A DNA stretch of 64,000 bases from positions 1,798,001 to 1,862,000 of the forward strand of contig JALAAN010000010.1 of the NCBI GenBank assembly GCA_023078555.1, given 5' to 3'. Positions 22,071-33,800 of this stretch are shown here, in pieces (the stretch's first letter is position 1; every line of letters begins with the position of its first letter). Under the pieces are notes generated by a model that saw nothing but the letters and a program-made list of their open reading frames with translations, had not been told where the DNA came from and did no database searches. This DNA comes from Ulva prolifera. Taxonomy: Eukaryota; Chlorophyta; Ulvophyceae; Ulvales; Ulvaceae. The position numbers were made by a program, and so were the translations under genes.

Positions 22071-22316
22071 TTGATCTCACCCTGCCCTACCCGAGTGATC
22101 AGGCGCCTTTGCATTCGGGGCCCCCAACTTGGGTCGTGCTTCATGAAAGGGACAAACGGTGGTTATTGTGTATGATACGGCTAACGTCCAGCGTTTGGAG
22201 TTCACCTGGCGTTTAAGTGCACCGCGTCCCTGCTGGCGTCGTATTCCTTCGCCTAGCTGCGCTGCTCGTGACCAGTTTCCGCTTCCGGCAGTTACCAGAA
22301 TATTTTTTTGCATACA

Positions 22317-25300
22317 ATGGATCCGCGCCATGCTGCAGCAGTTGCAGGACTGTCAAGTACCCAGAATGGGCCTACTTCCGCGCGCAGCGGAGACTTACTC
22401 GTCGGTCGCATGCGTACTCAGAGAATCCCTGTAGTGGGTACTTTGATTTCAAGGGACGGGCGTTTTACGGATCGTGCCCGCGTCGGCCGCAACGACGGTC
22501 CACTGTCCGGTCCTGGGGTGTCGGTGTGGTGGTCCCTGGGGGTGGTTCTGCGAGACGACGTGGTGGAGAGTCGGACGAGGGAGCTGGGTACGGCCAAGGA
22601 AGTGATTGTCACTACCTGTCTCGTGCTCTCCTCCTGGCTGCACGAGCAGGCAATGCTCGTGTCCTCGTGGGAGGGCAAAGGGAAGACCCCACATGGCTGC
22701 CTGGTGCCCCGGCGGTGGAAGCCCCTGTTGGGAAAGACAGAGGTGTGTGTGCCCGGTGTGCTGGTGGATCAGCTGAGCGCGATCTGCATTTACTGCCAGT
22801 CCACTGACACGGGGCCCGGCTAACCTGTGGAGTGGGGCCAGGACTCAGTGCCGCCATTTGTGCAGGTTGAGATCACCGGCCACGTATGTGAGTCTGGCCT
22901 CCCTAAGACCAGAATCACAGCGGAGAGAGATCCGGAGCTTCGCCAGCGGTTCGATCTTCCTCAGATCAACGTGGGGGGAAAGCGAAAAGGCCCGGACCCC
23001 CCGCGTCCAGACGGTGTGCTCTCTGCACGCATGTTGTTATGTAACGCAGTCACGTATGCTGTCCCCACATCGTGCGCGGCATGGCCTCCGCATTTGTGCA
23101 CAAGTGACATGGGTGTTCTCGGTGCAGTGTATCATTGCTCCACCCCGCGACACGTCGTGTGGGCCTGGGCTTCCTTCATGTCTGGGCTGTCCCCTCATCG
23201 CACCAAGTTGTGGACAGCCGGAAAGGCGTCTCCCGCGGTGGAGGGTCACGGGTCCTCCAGGCACAGGGAGAGACCCACATCCAACCTCCCAGAGGACCTG
23301 AACCCGCTGGTGGCGTGGGTGCTGTATGAACACGCACACTACCTCCAGCTCGAGAGCATGGATGAAGATGAGCTCGAGCCGTGTCAGTCGATAGCACGGC
23401 ACATTGGGGACCGGTGCCACAGGATGTTGGCGAACACAAACGGGGTCCCTGCACAGCCGGTTTTCCAGCTGACCTCGGGCGTGCCGGTGTTAGCTGACAT
23501 GCACACCTCGCACTCGGACCTCATCAAAGCTTTCGTGCGCTCCTGTGACTTTCCATGACTCCGGCATGGACAGGGGGACTGCCTATTGGTCTGTGTGCTG
23601 TCCTGTTCTACCAGGCATTTGTGCCTTATCGCATGCATGATCGTGGCCATGGTGCCCCGGGCCCTGTTTCTGTTGATCCCTCAAGTCTGGCCTGTCACCG
23701 GCCTGGGCTCGAGCTGTGTAGTCAGGTCTCTTTGCGTGCAGGATGTCAAGATCCTCGGCGAGTTTGTCGCGGCGCTCGACAACTTAGGACCCTGGGTATT
23801 GGCTTATGCGGCGGAGCACCCTCTGTTTCAATGTGCAGAGGTGCGAGGTGCCACTGACCTGTACATGCCATCGAGAGCTGCGTGTCTGTGCAGAGCTGTA
23901 TATGCTTTCTGTTGCCCGTCCCCCATTGTTGAGTATACCTGGATCTCGCCGTGCAGGGTGACCGAGTAGCCCGAGCTCTCCGTCCGGCGTGGAGTTCTGT
24001 CCAGGCATTCAACTCCCACATCATGTGGGCATGTGAAGGGCTGCAGCTGACCTCTACGGAACTGGCGTCCTTCGCCACGAATGGGATCCACCTGTTCATG
24101 CATGCTTATCGGCGCCTCGTCGCCGCGGCTGTGACAGGGGACCCGGGGGCGCCTGTCCTGGAGAGGCGGCGTGTGCAGGACATTCCAGCCTTGGAGCCCA
24201 GCCTCCTGGATCCCGCCTTTGCCGCCATCCTGGTGTGCACGGTAAATACCAGCAGTGCGCTACCAACCTTTTCTTCTCCAATGTTCAGGATTCAGTTGTT
24301 ACCTGCTGTAGCCCCGATGTGGGGCAAGACTCAGCTTTGCAGACAGTGCTCTCGTCTGAACCACGCGGTGCATCCAGGTTTGGTGAAATCGGGGTATGGT
24401 CAGCCCGTTAAGAGGCTGGCCGACGACCTGATCCCCTTGTGCCCGCCCCACACGCTGTGGCACTGGGCGCTCAGGAGCTGGCGGTACCTTAGCGTGGGGC
24501 AGAAAGACACCGCGGGGAGCAGTTCCGGGAAATCAGCATCCCCGCCGGTTGTCCGCCTTAGGCCAGGATCATTCCCCGAGATCAAGGACTGGGATTATGC
24601 CGGCGCTGAAGAGCTTGCCAAGCTGTCCTTGGCCAAGGGGATGCAGAGCTCAAAGTGTTACATGTGCGAACCCCCGGTGATGGTCCCTACAGAGTCCAGG
24701 AGTGTCTCTTGCAGAACATGCTCCCTGCATGTTCAGTCGTATGCGACTGAGTACTGGCCATCGTGTCCTCCTGTTCTTTCACCAACGGGAGCATGTGCTG
24801 CTGTTAGTTGATCCAGAGTTGACATGCACGGGCCCTGGGACTACCAGCGTGTTCTGTTTGTTGTTGGCGACTCCGGTTAATGTTACAGGGCGGAGCTCAA
24901 TAACATTCCCGAAGGTATCCTCGCCACCCTGCCCGAGGACTTCCGGCAGCCGCCTGTCGTAGCACCCCAGCCTACCCCTGGGGCAGGGGGTGCCGGTGAC
25001 ACCCCTGCCTCTGGCCAGCGCAACCGTCGACGAACCGGGAAGCACGAGGTAGCTAAAGCACGTACCAAGTCGCTAATGCTGCGTAAGATGGGGCTGCCAC
25101 CAGCCAAGAAGGGGGACACAGCCGCTGGCGGCACCGATACCGACGGCAGCGACACTCAGGAATCCGGTGGGGACAGGGGCACCACCCGCCCTGCGTCCAA
25201 GGTGGCCACAGGGCCAGAGGTGCTCGGCCTGGGTTCCGCTGCGGGACCGGGGCAGGGGGGGGCAGTCTCCCAGCCGGGGGGGGGGTGCGTGTGGCCGTCC

Positions 25301-26696
25301 CGCAGCGGCTGTGCCGGTCACGGCAGCGACAGGGGGGTTGAGCCTGACTGTGGGGCGGGGGGTGGTTTGGGGGGGAAAGCAGCGGCGGTGGCAGATTCGG
25401 GGGCGAAGGCGGGATTGAACCCCACTGTGAGGGTGGCAGCCACTGGGGGGGCTGCGGAGGCATTGCCAGTCACAGCGCTGAAGACGGGACTGAGTCCCGT
25501 GGAGGGGAGGGCAGCGGGGGGGGGGGACGCGGAGGCTACGGCAGGCTTGGCGGGGCAGGGCGGGTTGAGCCCAACGGTGGCGGGGGAGGCGGGGGGGGGG
25601 GGCCGCGGAGGCTACGGCAGGCTTGGCGGGGCAGGGCGGGTTGAGCCCAACGGTGGCGGGGGAGGCGGGGGGGGGGGCCGCGGAGGCTACGGCAGGCTTG
25701 GCGGGGCAGGGCGGGTTGAGCCCAACGGTGGCGGGGGAGGCGGGGGGGGGGGGCCGCGGAGGCTACGGCAGGCTTGGCGGGGCAGGGCGGGTTGAGCCCA
25801 ACGGTGGCGGGGGCGGGGGGGGGGGGGGGGCTGGGGGGGGCCGGGCTGCGGAAGCTATGGCAGACATGGCGGCGCGTGGCGGGTTGAACCCACCAGTGGG
25901 GGGGGAAGTTGTGGGGGATTTTGCGGGGATCCCCTTGCAGGGTCAGGACGCTACCGGTCGTCCAGAAGTGGGCCCCTTTGGCCTGCCTGTCCCCGTGCCG
26001 GCGGGCGGACCGGAACCCGTCCCTACAGGGTTTATGCAACCGGACAGTGCGGATGGAAGTGGGGGTCTGGTGTACGATCCGGTAGCAGACGCCATGTTTG
26101 CAGATGCTCTCGCTGAGGCAGTGCTGTATCCGGAAGACCACTCCTCAGATGATTTCGGATCCATCAGCTTGGATGACGATTCGGATCGTTCTGACCCAGC
26201 GGACCCCCGCTGCGCTGTGCACGAAGTGGCGACAGAGGACCCTGAGACTAGGCCGTCCCAAATAATCTACCTGCACGATAGTTCGGGGTCAGTTCGTCTA
26301 ACCGTGGACGAGTCCTTCGAGGAGCAGAAGACTACCCTGCGCATGGCCGCCACTTTCGTATCTCCTCCGGGTGGTTCGGTCGGGCGTGCTGCTCAACTGC
26401 GGCTCATTGTCGTGGCAGTTGACCTGATGTTGGTAAGCACCGCCGGCATGGATTTGACTAAAGCGGAGCGCTTGGTCCGCATGAAGTCGATCATATCGGC
26501 GTACGGGCTCCAACCAGATGAAGACACTGTATCCGAAGTTGTGTCACTGATTCAGACGGTGCGCTCCTCCAAGCAAACTACTCCCGCTCCCAAGGCAGAC
26601 GTACAGAACCCACAGATGTTGACCGTGCAGGGACGCAATTCTACAGAGGGCAGCGAAGCCGTCCCAGCCCCGGATCCTGTGGTGAATACTGGTTGA
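22317..26696 (+). CDS. Unrecognised multi-exon gene in CACTA element 1, Gly-rich repeats
   Basis: Start chosen at ATG 22,317 (MDPRHAAAVAGL). Coding-looking exons follow at about 22.32-22.80, 22.87-23.05, 23.16-23.56, 23.96-24.24, 24.30-24.78 and 24.88-26.70 kb; exact junctions are unclear. No known domain is seen. Features: cysteine pairs that could bind zinc (CIYCQS; CYMC and CRTC about 20 residues apart), a basic stretch (RNRRRTGKHEVAKARTKS), a Gly-rich section encoded by tandem repeats (25.53-25.83 kb), and an acidic segment (DDFGSISLDDDSDRSDPADP) before a globular C-terminus ending VVNTG. It occupies the position of an accessory or DNA-binding protein of the element (TNPA role), but that is inference from location only. 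Variable G runs inside the repeats shift the frame between repeats, so the gene may be broken or the runs mis-sized. Confidence 0.5.
25530..25850 (+). repeat. GC-rich tandem repeat with poly-G tracts inside a coding exon
   Basis: About four copies of a unit of roughly 70-75 bp containing GGAGGCTACGGCAGGCTTGG and ending in a G run of differing length (9 to 16 G). Each change in run length moves the downstream frame, so the same DNA reads as AEATAGLAGQGGLSPTVAGE in one frame and GGYGRLGGAGRVEPNGGGG in another. Confidence 0.85.
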
Positions 26697-27425
26697 TGAG
26701 CAAAGTCCCTGGGGGATGGGGGCCTGTGGTGAATACTGGTTGATGAGCTAAGTCCCTGGGGGATGGGGGTGCCGGTAGCACAGCTGCGTGGGAGTACACT
26801 TTAATGCGGCGTGCAGTGTCCGCTAAGCCATCACGCGTAGCACTTCCCGGCAGTATCAGCACAGTCACTTTGTTAATGCAGATGCTACGGGAATACGTCA
26901 CAATTCTTCCCAGTTCGGCGGTAATACAAGGACGGTGGGCCACATCACTGTACAGTGATGCAGCCCCGTCTACTAGTGTCATACGCTCTGCTATAATGCA
27001 GGGGTTCACCGTTGTACCCCTCTAATCCTACAGCGCCGACCTGGTGTAGCCGTTGAGGATTGATAGGATTTTTTACACGAAATAACGATTAGAATACTGA
27101 GTCGAACTCCGTACGCAAACTGTGGCGTCTTGTCTTCTGTAGACAATGTGTTCAGAACAGTTTCAGCTGTGCCTGCCTGGCAGCAGCCCGCAGCGCTGCA
27201 GATACACCGAGGTTCAGTGCAGCTGCAGCGAAATGGCATCACCTGGCCTGTGGCGTCGGAATGTCCCGGATGCCACCCTTCAGTGACTCATACACGCGTC
27301 TTCAGCGAAATAGCCATCAGCTTGTTATACTGCTGACTCAGGGTAGCCACTACCGGGCTCGCCTTCTCCAGGAAGGTGTCAAAGCGCGCCTGCAGGTACC
27401 ACTCCCTGCAGATCCAGCAGCTTCA
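26697..27425. other. Spacer between convergent genes in CACTA element 1
   Basis: Lies between the 3' ends of the plus-strand gene and the minus-strand Ulp1-type gene. It starts with a duplicated segment (GTGGTGAATACTGGTTGATG at about 26,679 and 26,727) that copies the end of the upstream gene. No further gene is visible. Confidence 0.5.
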
Positions 27426-30400
27426 TCAGGCAAAGGTCCCCACCGGGCCTCCAAGAGGGTGCCAGAGGATAGATGGTGACAATGCTGCGGTGGACATGGC
27501 AGGTGCATCGAGTCGCCCGCACCTCAGCCCCTCTTCGGAAAAGTCGTTGAATGGCGGTGTCGGGAGGTGGCGGTCCCACCTAGCGTCGGCTAGCATCTTG
27601 GTGCCGTCCTCGACTGATAAGTGTCCCAACTTGTCGCCCCCTCTCCCGCCTCGGTGCCACTCTTGCATGAGGGCTCGAGTGAGGACGATACGGTACAGCA
27701 CCGCGTGCTGCACCTTGACGCGGTTGGTGAGTAACAGGACCCTTCGAGTCGCCTCGACACCGTGGATGTCACTGCTGAACACAGTTCCCCCCTCCTGTCG
27801 CATGCGGTGGATGACGTCGCACACAGCGTCGGCCAGCATGCATGTGAAAATCCCGCAGTCGTGGCCGTTTGGTTGCTGCGGGGTTCCTCCAACCTGGACA
27901 CCATTGGGGGACGGTTATAATGCTAATGTTACGTCAACAGATCAGGTCCACCGCAGACCTTGGACGCGGGGTGGTTCCAAAGCAGTACGCTGTCCGGTTT
28001 CGGGCAGAGAGGGGGGGGGGGGGGGGGGGGAGTCTGGTGGGCGCAATCAGAGGGTGCTGTTGTGTCAACGATTGCAGTCCATTTGGTAATATGCGCGACT
28101 GTCAAGGGTCAGAGGACAGCATCTGTGTGGATGGTATCGCAGGCGAACAGTGGGACGTGAGCATTGTACCTTCGCCAACTTCAGGGTTATCCTAGCGGTG
28201 GATTCGGTCGGCCGGGTGGCCAGTCGGACGTTGTGTCGGCGGCCCACTGCTTTTACCCGAGGCCGGGTGGTAGATGGGGGGTCTTCCGGGGGGGAGGGGG
28301 CCCGGCCCTCGGGGCAGTCAAGCGCCATGCACAGAGCCTCACTCAAGACGTCCCTGGCCCGTTCAGCGGTCCCTGAGTCGGCGCTTTTCAGGCTGTCAAA
28401 GAACGACACAGTCGGCGCCTTATTCTGCTTCATACGCCCTGCATTAACGCTGAAACGTCAGTAGTGGCGTTCAGTGGGCGTCTGTTGGGGGGGGGGGGGG
28501 GGGGGGTTGGGGGGGCATATGACAGTCCCTCGCACAGCAGGCTACCTCATCACATTGTCAGCTGCCGCGGGAGAGCGTACATGGGTGCCAGATGACAGCC
28601 AACATCCAGTGGCTGTTCCGGGGAACAGGGACTAAGACGCATTCTTGCTCAAAGGTGTGAGCTCTGAACATCCACCGCCCCATAAATCTGGTGCGTCCGC
28701 TTGACCAGTCTGCGTCCGCATCCCCAGTACATATCCCAGCCATATTCTGGCTAGGCGTTGCAATGACGCCCTGCCCGGCCAGCGCGACACACCTACTCAA
28801 GGCGTAGTCAACGTGTGCACTCTCGGCCCATGCGGTGGGCCAGCCTCTCGCGAGGGTGTCCAGACCGACTGTAACAGACACCCGAGCATCCCCAAAATGC
28901 CCTAGCTGCAAGGTCACACCCCCCACCACATTCGGGAACCTCTCCCCATCCTCGTCGCCGGAGGACACTACGGTCGGTTCAGCTGCCTCCTGCGTCGTGT
29001 CGGCAGCGGATGAACCGGCGTCTTTGGAAGTGGACCCCCACTGCTGCTTCAGCTTGCCCGGAGGCTTTGCAGGGAGGTTTGTGACCCAATCCGGTGGCAC
29101 CACCGGAGGGTGTGCCAGGAGGGACACAGCTGACAGCCGCGGCTTAACCTTACCGGCGGCCGAAGGCTGCGGGACGTCCGGGGCAGGAGGAAGTGCGGAC
29201 AGGATAGGCCCCTCTTGACCGGGTGCTGGACAAGCAGGCTCCGGAGAGGACCGGAGCGGGGGGGGGGCCTCGCCGATGGAGCAGATGGCTGCACCGACTG
29301 GGGCAGGTTGGGGCCCCTCGCTAGGGCCATCATCAGGGGTGACGGATGGAACCTGATTGGCAGCGTCCAGCCGTGGCGGCGGCAGACAGCCACTGGTCCG
29401 CGACGGCGACGGCGGCCTCACAGGGCCAACCGGCTGTGGGGACTGCGGGGGCAACGCCACAGGGGGAACCCCTACTGCAGCCGGCCCCTCTGGCGGCGGA
29501 TGATCCCGGCTAAGGATCTGCGCTACGGCCGCAGCCCCCCCCCGTGCGGCACCCCGTGCCCCCCTGGGCAACCTAATTCGTGCGGGCTGCTGAAGACTGG
29601 TGCCCCGATCTGCGCGCCCTCTACCCGGTGCCCGTGCCCCTCGTGCCTCGCCAACCCGCTGCTGCTGCCGCGGATGGGTGTGTCTGCCACGCCCCTGCCT
29701 TCGGTCGCCCGGGCCTATACTGGTGGCGATGGACTCTGTTGGCGGCGGGGCAGCGACTGCACCCGGTCCTGGGGCTGTGGCGGTGCCTGTGACACCCCCA
29801 AGAGCGGCGTCGGGTCCCCCCCGGTCTTCACCGTCCGACCCGCCCGCCCCACCCCTCTCTAGCTGTAACGCCAACATGGGCGCCTGCAGAGGCCCCACCT
29901 GCACCTCGGAGCGAGGCCACTTAGGATTTGGAGTCCGTGCGAAGTTTGCCTCGCACTGTATCCACTCGCAGATCAAGTCTGTCCCGCCCGTGTGCCGCAC
30001 ACGTTCGAGCAGGCCGCCAGCGTCTTCTATGATGCCCGCGCCGACCTGGCAAGACCGGTACAGCACGATATCCTGTGGCTTGCACGGGGCCTTAGTATGG
30101 ACCGCGCGCTCGAATGCGATCATCCGGAGGTCGTGCCAGAGGGATTTCATCTTCTGCTCTACCCGCGCGGCGTGGTCGGCGGTTTGTGAAGCCTCTACAC
30201 TCTCCTTCATCGCCCGGATCGAGTCCAGGTACATTGCTAACCCTTCCCCCCCGGCCTCCACTATACAGCCCACCATGGCAACATCTACAGTCGTTAATAG
30301 GTAGGCGTTGGCCATGAAGTCTATCGGGAACCCGGGCTTCCGGGTACAGATCGTTAGTGCTGGGATCGGCTGGCCAGGCGTCCAGTTACCCTGCAGGGCG

Positions 30401-30501
30401 GTTTCCAGGAACCGCTTGAAAGACGAGTCACACGAACGGTTACTACGAATTGTCGCAAGGTAGTCCCGCAAGTCCGCGTCCTTTATCATACTGGCACACA
30501 T
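27426..30501 (-). CDS. Ulp1-type (C48) cysteine protease encoded by CACTA element 1
   Basis: Three exons: 30501-28581, 28438-28170 and 27893-27426. They splice in frame to 885 codons (donors GTACGC and GTACAA; acceptors TGCAG and TCCAG). The start is ATG 30,501 (MCASMIKDADL); a longer frame would need a GTG. Residues 1-230 are a helical N-terminal region without a known domain. About 230-520 is a Pro/Gly-rich low-complexity linker. The C-terminal 350 residues carry all the catalytic features of C48 deSUMOylases: VPRNSHWMLAVIWHP (His), VSFFDSLKSA (Asp) and QQPNGHDCGIFTC (Gln and nucleophilic Cys). These enzymes cleave SUMO or related isopeptide bonds. Ulp1-like genes are known passengers of some plant MULE and CACTA transposons; here all catalytic residues are kept. 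Role in transposition is unknown. Confidence 0.88.
28011..28030. repeat. Poly-G tract of 20 bases
   Basis: An uninterrupted run of 20 G, located in the second intron of the Ulp1-type gene. Confidence 0.95.
28487..28506. repeat. Poly-G tract of 20 bases
   Basis: An uninterrupted run of 20 G, located in the first intron of the Ulp1-type gene and followed by TT and seven further G. Confidence 0.95.
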
Positions 30502-30854
30502 CGTGTGGACTGTACACCGCACAGAAACGTTCTATCCGCGCTATCGCGACGCAGTCTTCCTACATCAACTGCATCAGACCTTGCACCTACCATTAATCTG
30601 TCCGCTGGACCTGCGACGTGCACTAACAGACGACACCGACGCTTGAAGAGGGAGCGAAAGTGGCCACGAGCGCACGACGCAGGACGTGGGTTGTATGGCT
30701 CCAATGAGGGTGGCGCCTGTAGACACGCACTGGCGGGGACTCTGGTCCCCCCCGTGGCCGTCTGGCAAGTATGGAAAATGCAAAGTGGGCACAACTGGGA
30801 TTGCAGTCAACTGGGATTGCTGACGAAGGCATATGCGGCGGTGGTCTTGTACAA

Positions 30855-33800
30855 TTACACAGTTCGGCCAGAAGCCTTGTTCGCAGTGGCCCAATACTGC
30901 ACATTTTGTGCACCCCTCCGGACTGGAACTAACTGGCATGGAACTGCGTCCAAGTCTACGACGTATCTGCCGGCATATGCCCGAGACCCCCCGTTTGCAC
31001 CCGCCACACCGAAAAACTCAGGGGGGCGTTTCAACACGGGATCAGGGGCGCGGGCTCCCGGGGTGGCTGGCAAGGTGCAATTATACAGATCAGCAACCCC
31101 CAGGTACAATGGGTTTGGTTTCGCAACACATGACACGCAACACACGCCATCCCGGGGCTGCAGACACGCCCTCGTGAAATACTGCAGTTCCCCGACGAAA
31201 TACGTCACTGTCCCGCCACCCCCGTCCCCGTCCCCCCCAATGAGGTACCTCAAGAGGCACCACTTGTTGTCTTTCTTCCCTTGCGTACCCTGTTGCGCGC
31301 AGCTGAACATGTCTGCAACGCGGGATTGCATCTGGTGGAACTTCATCAGTGTCACTGTGCCCTCACGGCGAGCCTCATCAACAGTGCCATCCACCTTCAG
31401 GCCCAGAGCTCGGTGGATGGCCGCGCGACGTGCATATCCAACCCCCAGGCGACAGTGAGTTGGCCAGCCCTCATCCTGTAGGGAATCCTGATGGAAGAGG
31501 AGGTACGGCAGCCCTGTCAGCTCATCTCCCACGAAGTCAAGGGGGAGGACCTCTGCAGTCTCAGACTGGGCAGGAGCCCTGCCCACCCCGACGACCCTGC
31601 CGGAGATCCGGTCGCTGTCGACTGATTGATCCCCGTCAGCGGATCTTCCATTGCGAGTTCGTGCCCGCCGGCGTTTCTCCGTCGCTATGGCATCCGACAG
31701 TGAGGTCATGGCAGCAGGCAGTGACGCTGCATCATGTAGCAGCCGCATACATGTGCGGCGCAGCAGTTCATCGCTCACGTATACTTGTTCAGGGCAACGA
31801 GTCGATCGATATTTGATCAGCCTCTTCAAGAGCTGGACCATCCGCTCGATCCAGAATTCAAGACTGAAGAAGGATGCGCCGCAGCACCTCACCTGATCCG
31901 GGAGGTGACAAGCTGCCAGATGCAGCTTGTACGTGCTGAGAGCGGCGCCCTCAAACGTCTCCTCCGCCAGCTTGGCGTACTGCAGCATCAATCGCTGTGC
32001 TTCCGTGATTCGGGCCGGTGTGTGCTGACCCTCTTCATATCTGAGAAAGTAGAGGGCCCCTGCTCGCAGGAGCCCCCAAGACTGCTCAAACACACTGCGT
32101 ATGCGTTTCTCGGAGGCTTTCCACGGGAGATCGTGCAGGAGGTACAGCGAGAATGTCTCGGTGAAGGCCAGCCAGTCTTCCATGAGCCAGCGACTGCGGT
32201 GCCTACGCAAACAGTCACCCTGACTCAGACGGGCTGCTTCAATAGGAGTGCACATGGTTCCTGCAGCTGTGTCCAAGTAACAGTCCGACAAATGGCGCAG
32301 CCTCGGATGCGAGCAGGGTGTGCAGGCGATGGGACTGCGCACTTGGTGATGTCGGTGTACACCTTCTTGAAAAGAGAGGTCTGCATGATGTGGGGCGCTC
32401 TGGCAGCTATCGCCTTGACGACATCCTCTGGCAGTCGGAACAGGGCCCGGAGGCCAGTCAATGGCGCCTTCTTGGACTTCTTCCGGCCCAGGGGAGGGAG
32501 CCACTGGTTCCAGAAGTCCATGAGCACACCGAGCAGAAACACGTGCGCCACTCCGAGCCGGAAGAAATGGCAGGGACTGCAACGCCACAGCGTAGTTCAT
32601 AATCAACTCCAAACTCAAGGGCGAGGCAGGCAGCAGCAGGCTGGGGGTGCTCGTACTTGAAGTAGGAGAGGAGACTGAACAGCGGAGAACCTTTCACCCC
32701 CAGTAGCTTGTACTCATCTTTGGCGAGCATGGCCCTGGACTTCGGTGTCTTCCGGTCGCAATAGCGTTTCAAGGTTGGTGCGTGGACCTGCACTACCACA
32801 GGCCTGGCCAGGGTTACCACAACAAAAGAGCCGTATCACCAACGACGCTTGTTCGGTGACAGAGGGGTTGGCAAGATGAGTTGCGGCGCACAGAGGGGGG
32901 GCAGGGGAGTAGGCGGCATGTGCACAGTTTGCATGCTATGACACTGTAGATGGAATTGCACCTGGGCAGCGATCTTGTCGCCCTTTCGGCCCCTGGCCAG
33001 GATCTCTGCCGCCGAGTACTTCAAGCGGTTGTCAGACTCCCAGGACGAGGGCTGCACATGCCGGGGCTCAGACCACGCGGTCCGCGGAGGGTTGCCACCA
33101 GTGTCCGGTTGTACACTCCCAGGCACCATCCGGGGGTTTGCAGCCGAAGATGCTGCTTCTTCCTCCGGGGTGAGTGATTTCCCTTTCAGAGGCCCGTCGG
33201 CATAGCAGGGCACGGGCTGGTGCAGAGGGTGATGGTGTCCCATCCACCTGTGTGGCATGCATGATAGCAGTTATAAGCAGGACAGGTACGTGAGACAGCA
33301 CTAGCAGGAAAGAGATTACAAACGTAAGTGAACACCCCGGACCTGACAGTGTTGGAGGGGTAATCCCACACGCCGTTTTGGGCACATCTGAAACATGCCC
33401 TCTTCGCTGTATGGCCGATGCTGTTGGTAAGTTTCTCCAGCCATGGGATATCCCCCTCCACACAGCACAGCACCGGCCACACGTGCAGTACCTCGCCCCC
33501 TGGCAGTGTGATTTCGAGTGCCTCACCCCCAGCTCCTGCACTCCAGCCATCACGTGGTGCGGGGGCCAGACACTACGTGATCGGGAACTGTACACATCAC
33601 CCGGCAGTGACCAGGAAGACAAGGTGAGTGCGCGCCCGGATCATGCTTCTTGAAGAACGCCATCACGGACTCCAGAATGCTGGCCATGCATGTTGGTTCG
33701 GATGGCCCCTCCACCACTCCAAGGGGAATCCAGGCCACATTGGTACTTGAGAGATGGGGCGGCAGGTCAAGCAGGCGGATCCCCCAGATGGTGACACCGT

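Noticed and set aside
21424..22080. 218-codon frame with repeated EWPFGEWPLWTITCIRVQ-type blocks
   Set aside because: It is the translation of the 102-bp palindrome array, whose period is divisible by 3, so frames stay open on both strands. No start context or exon support.
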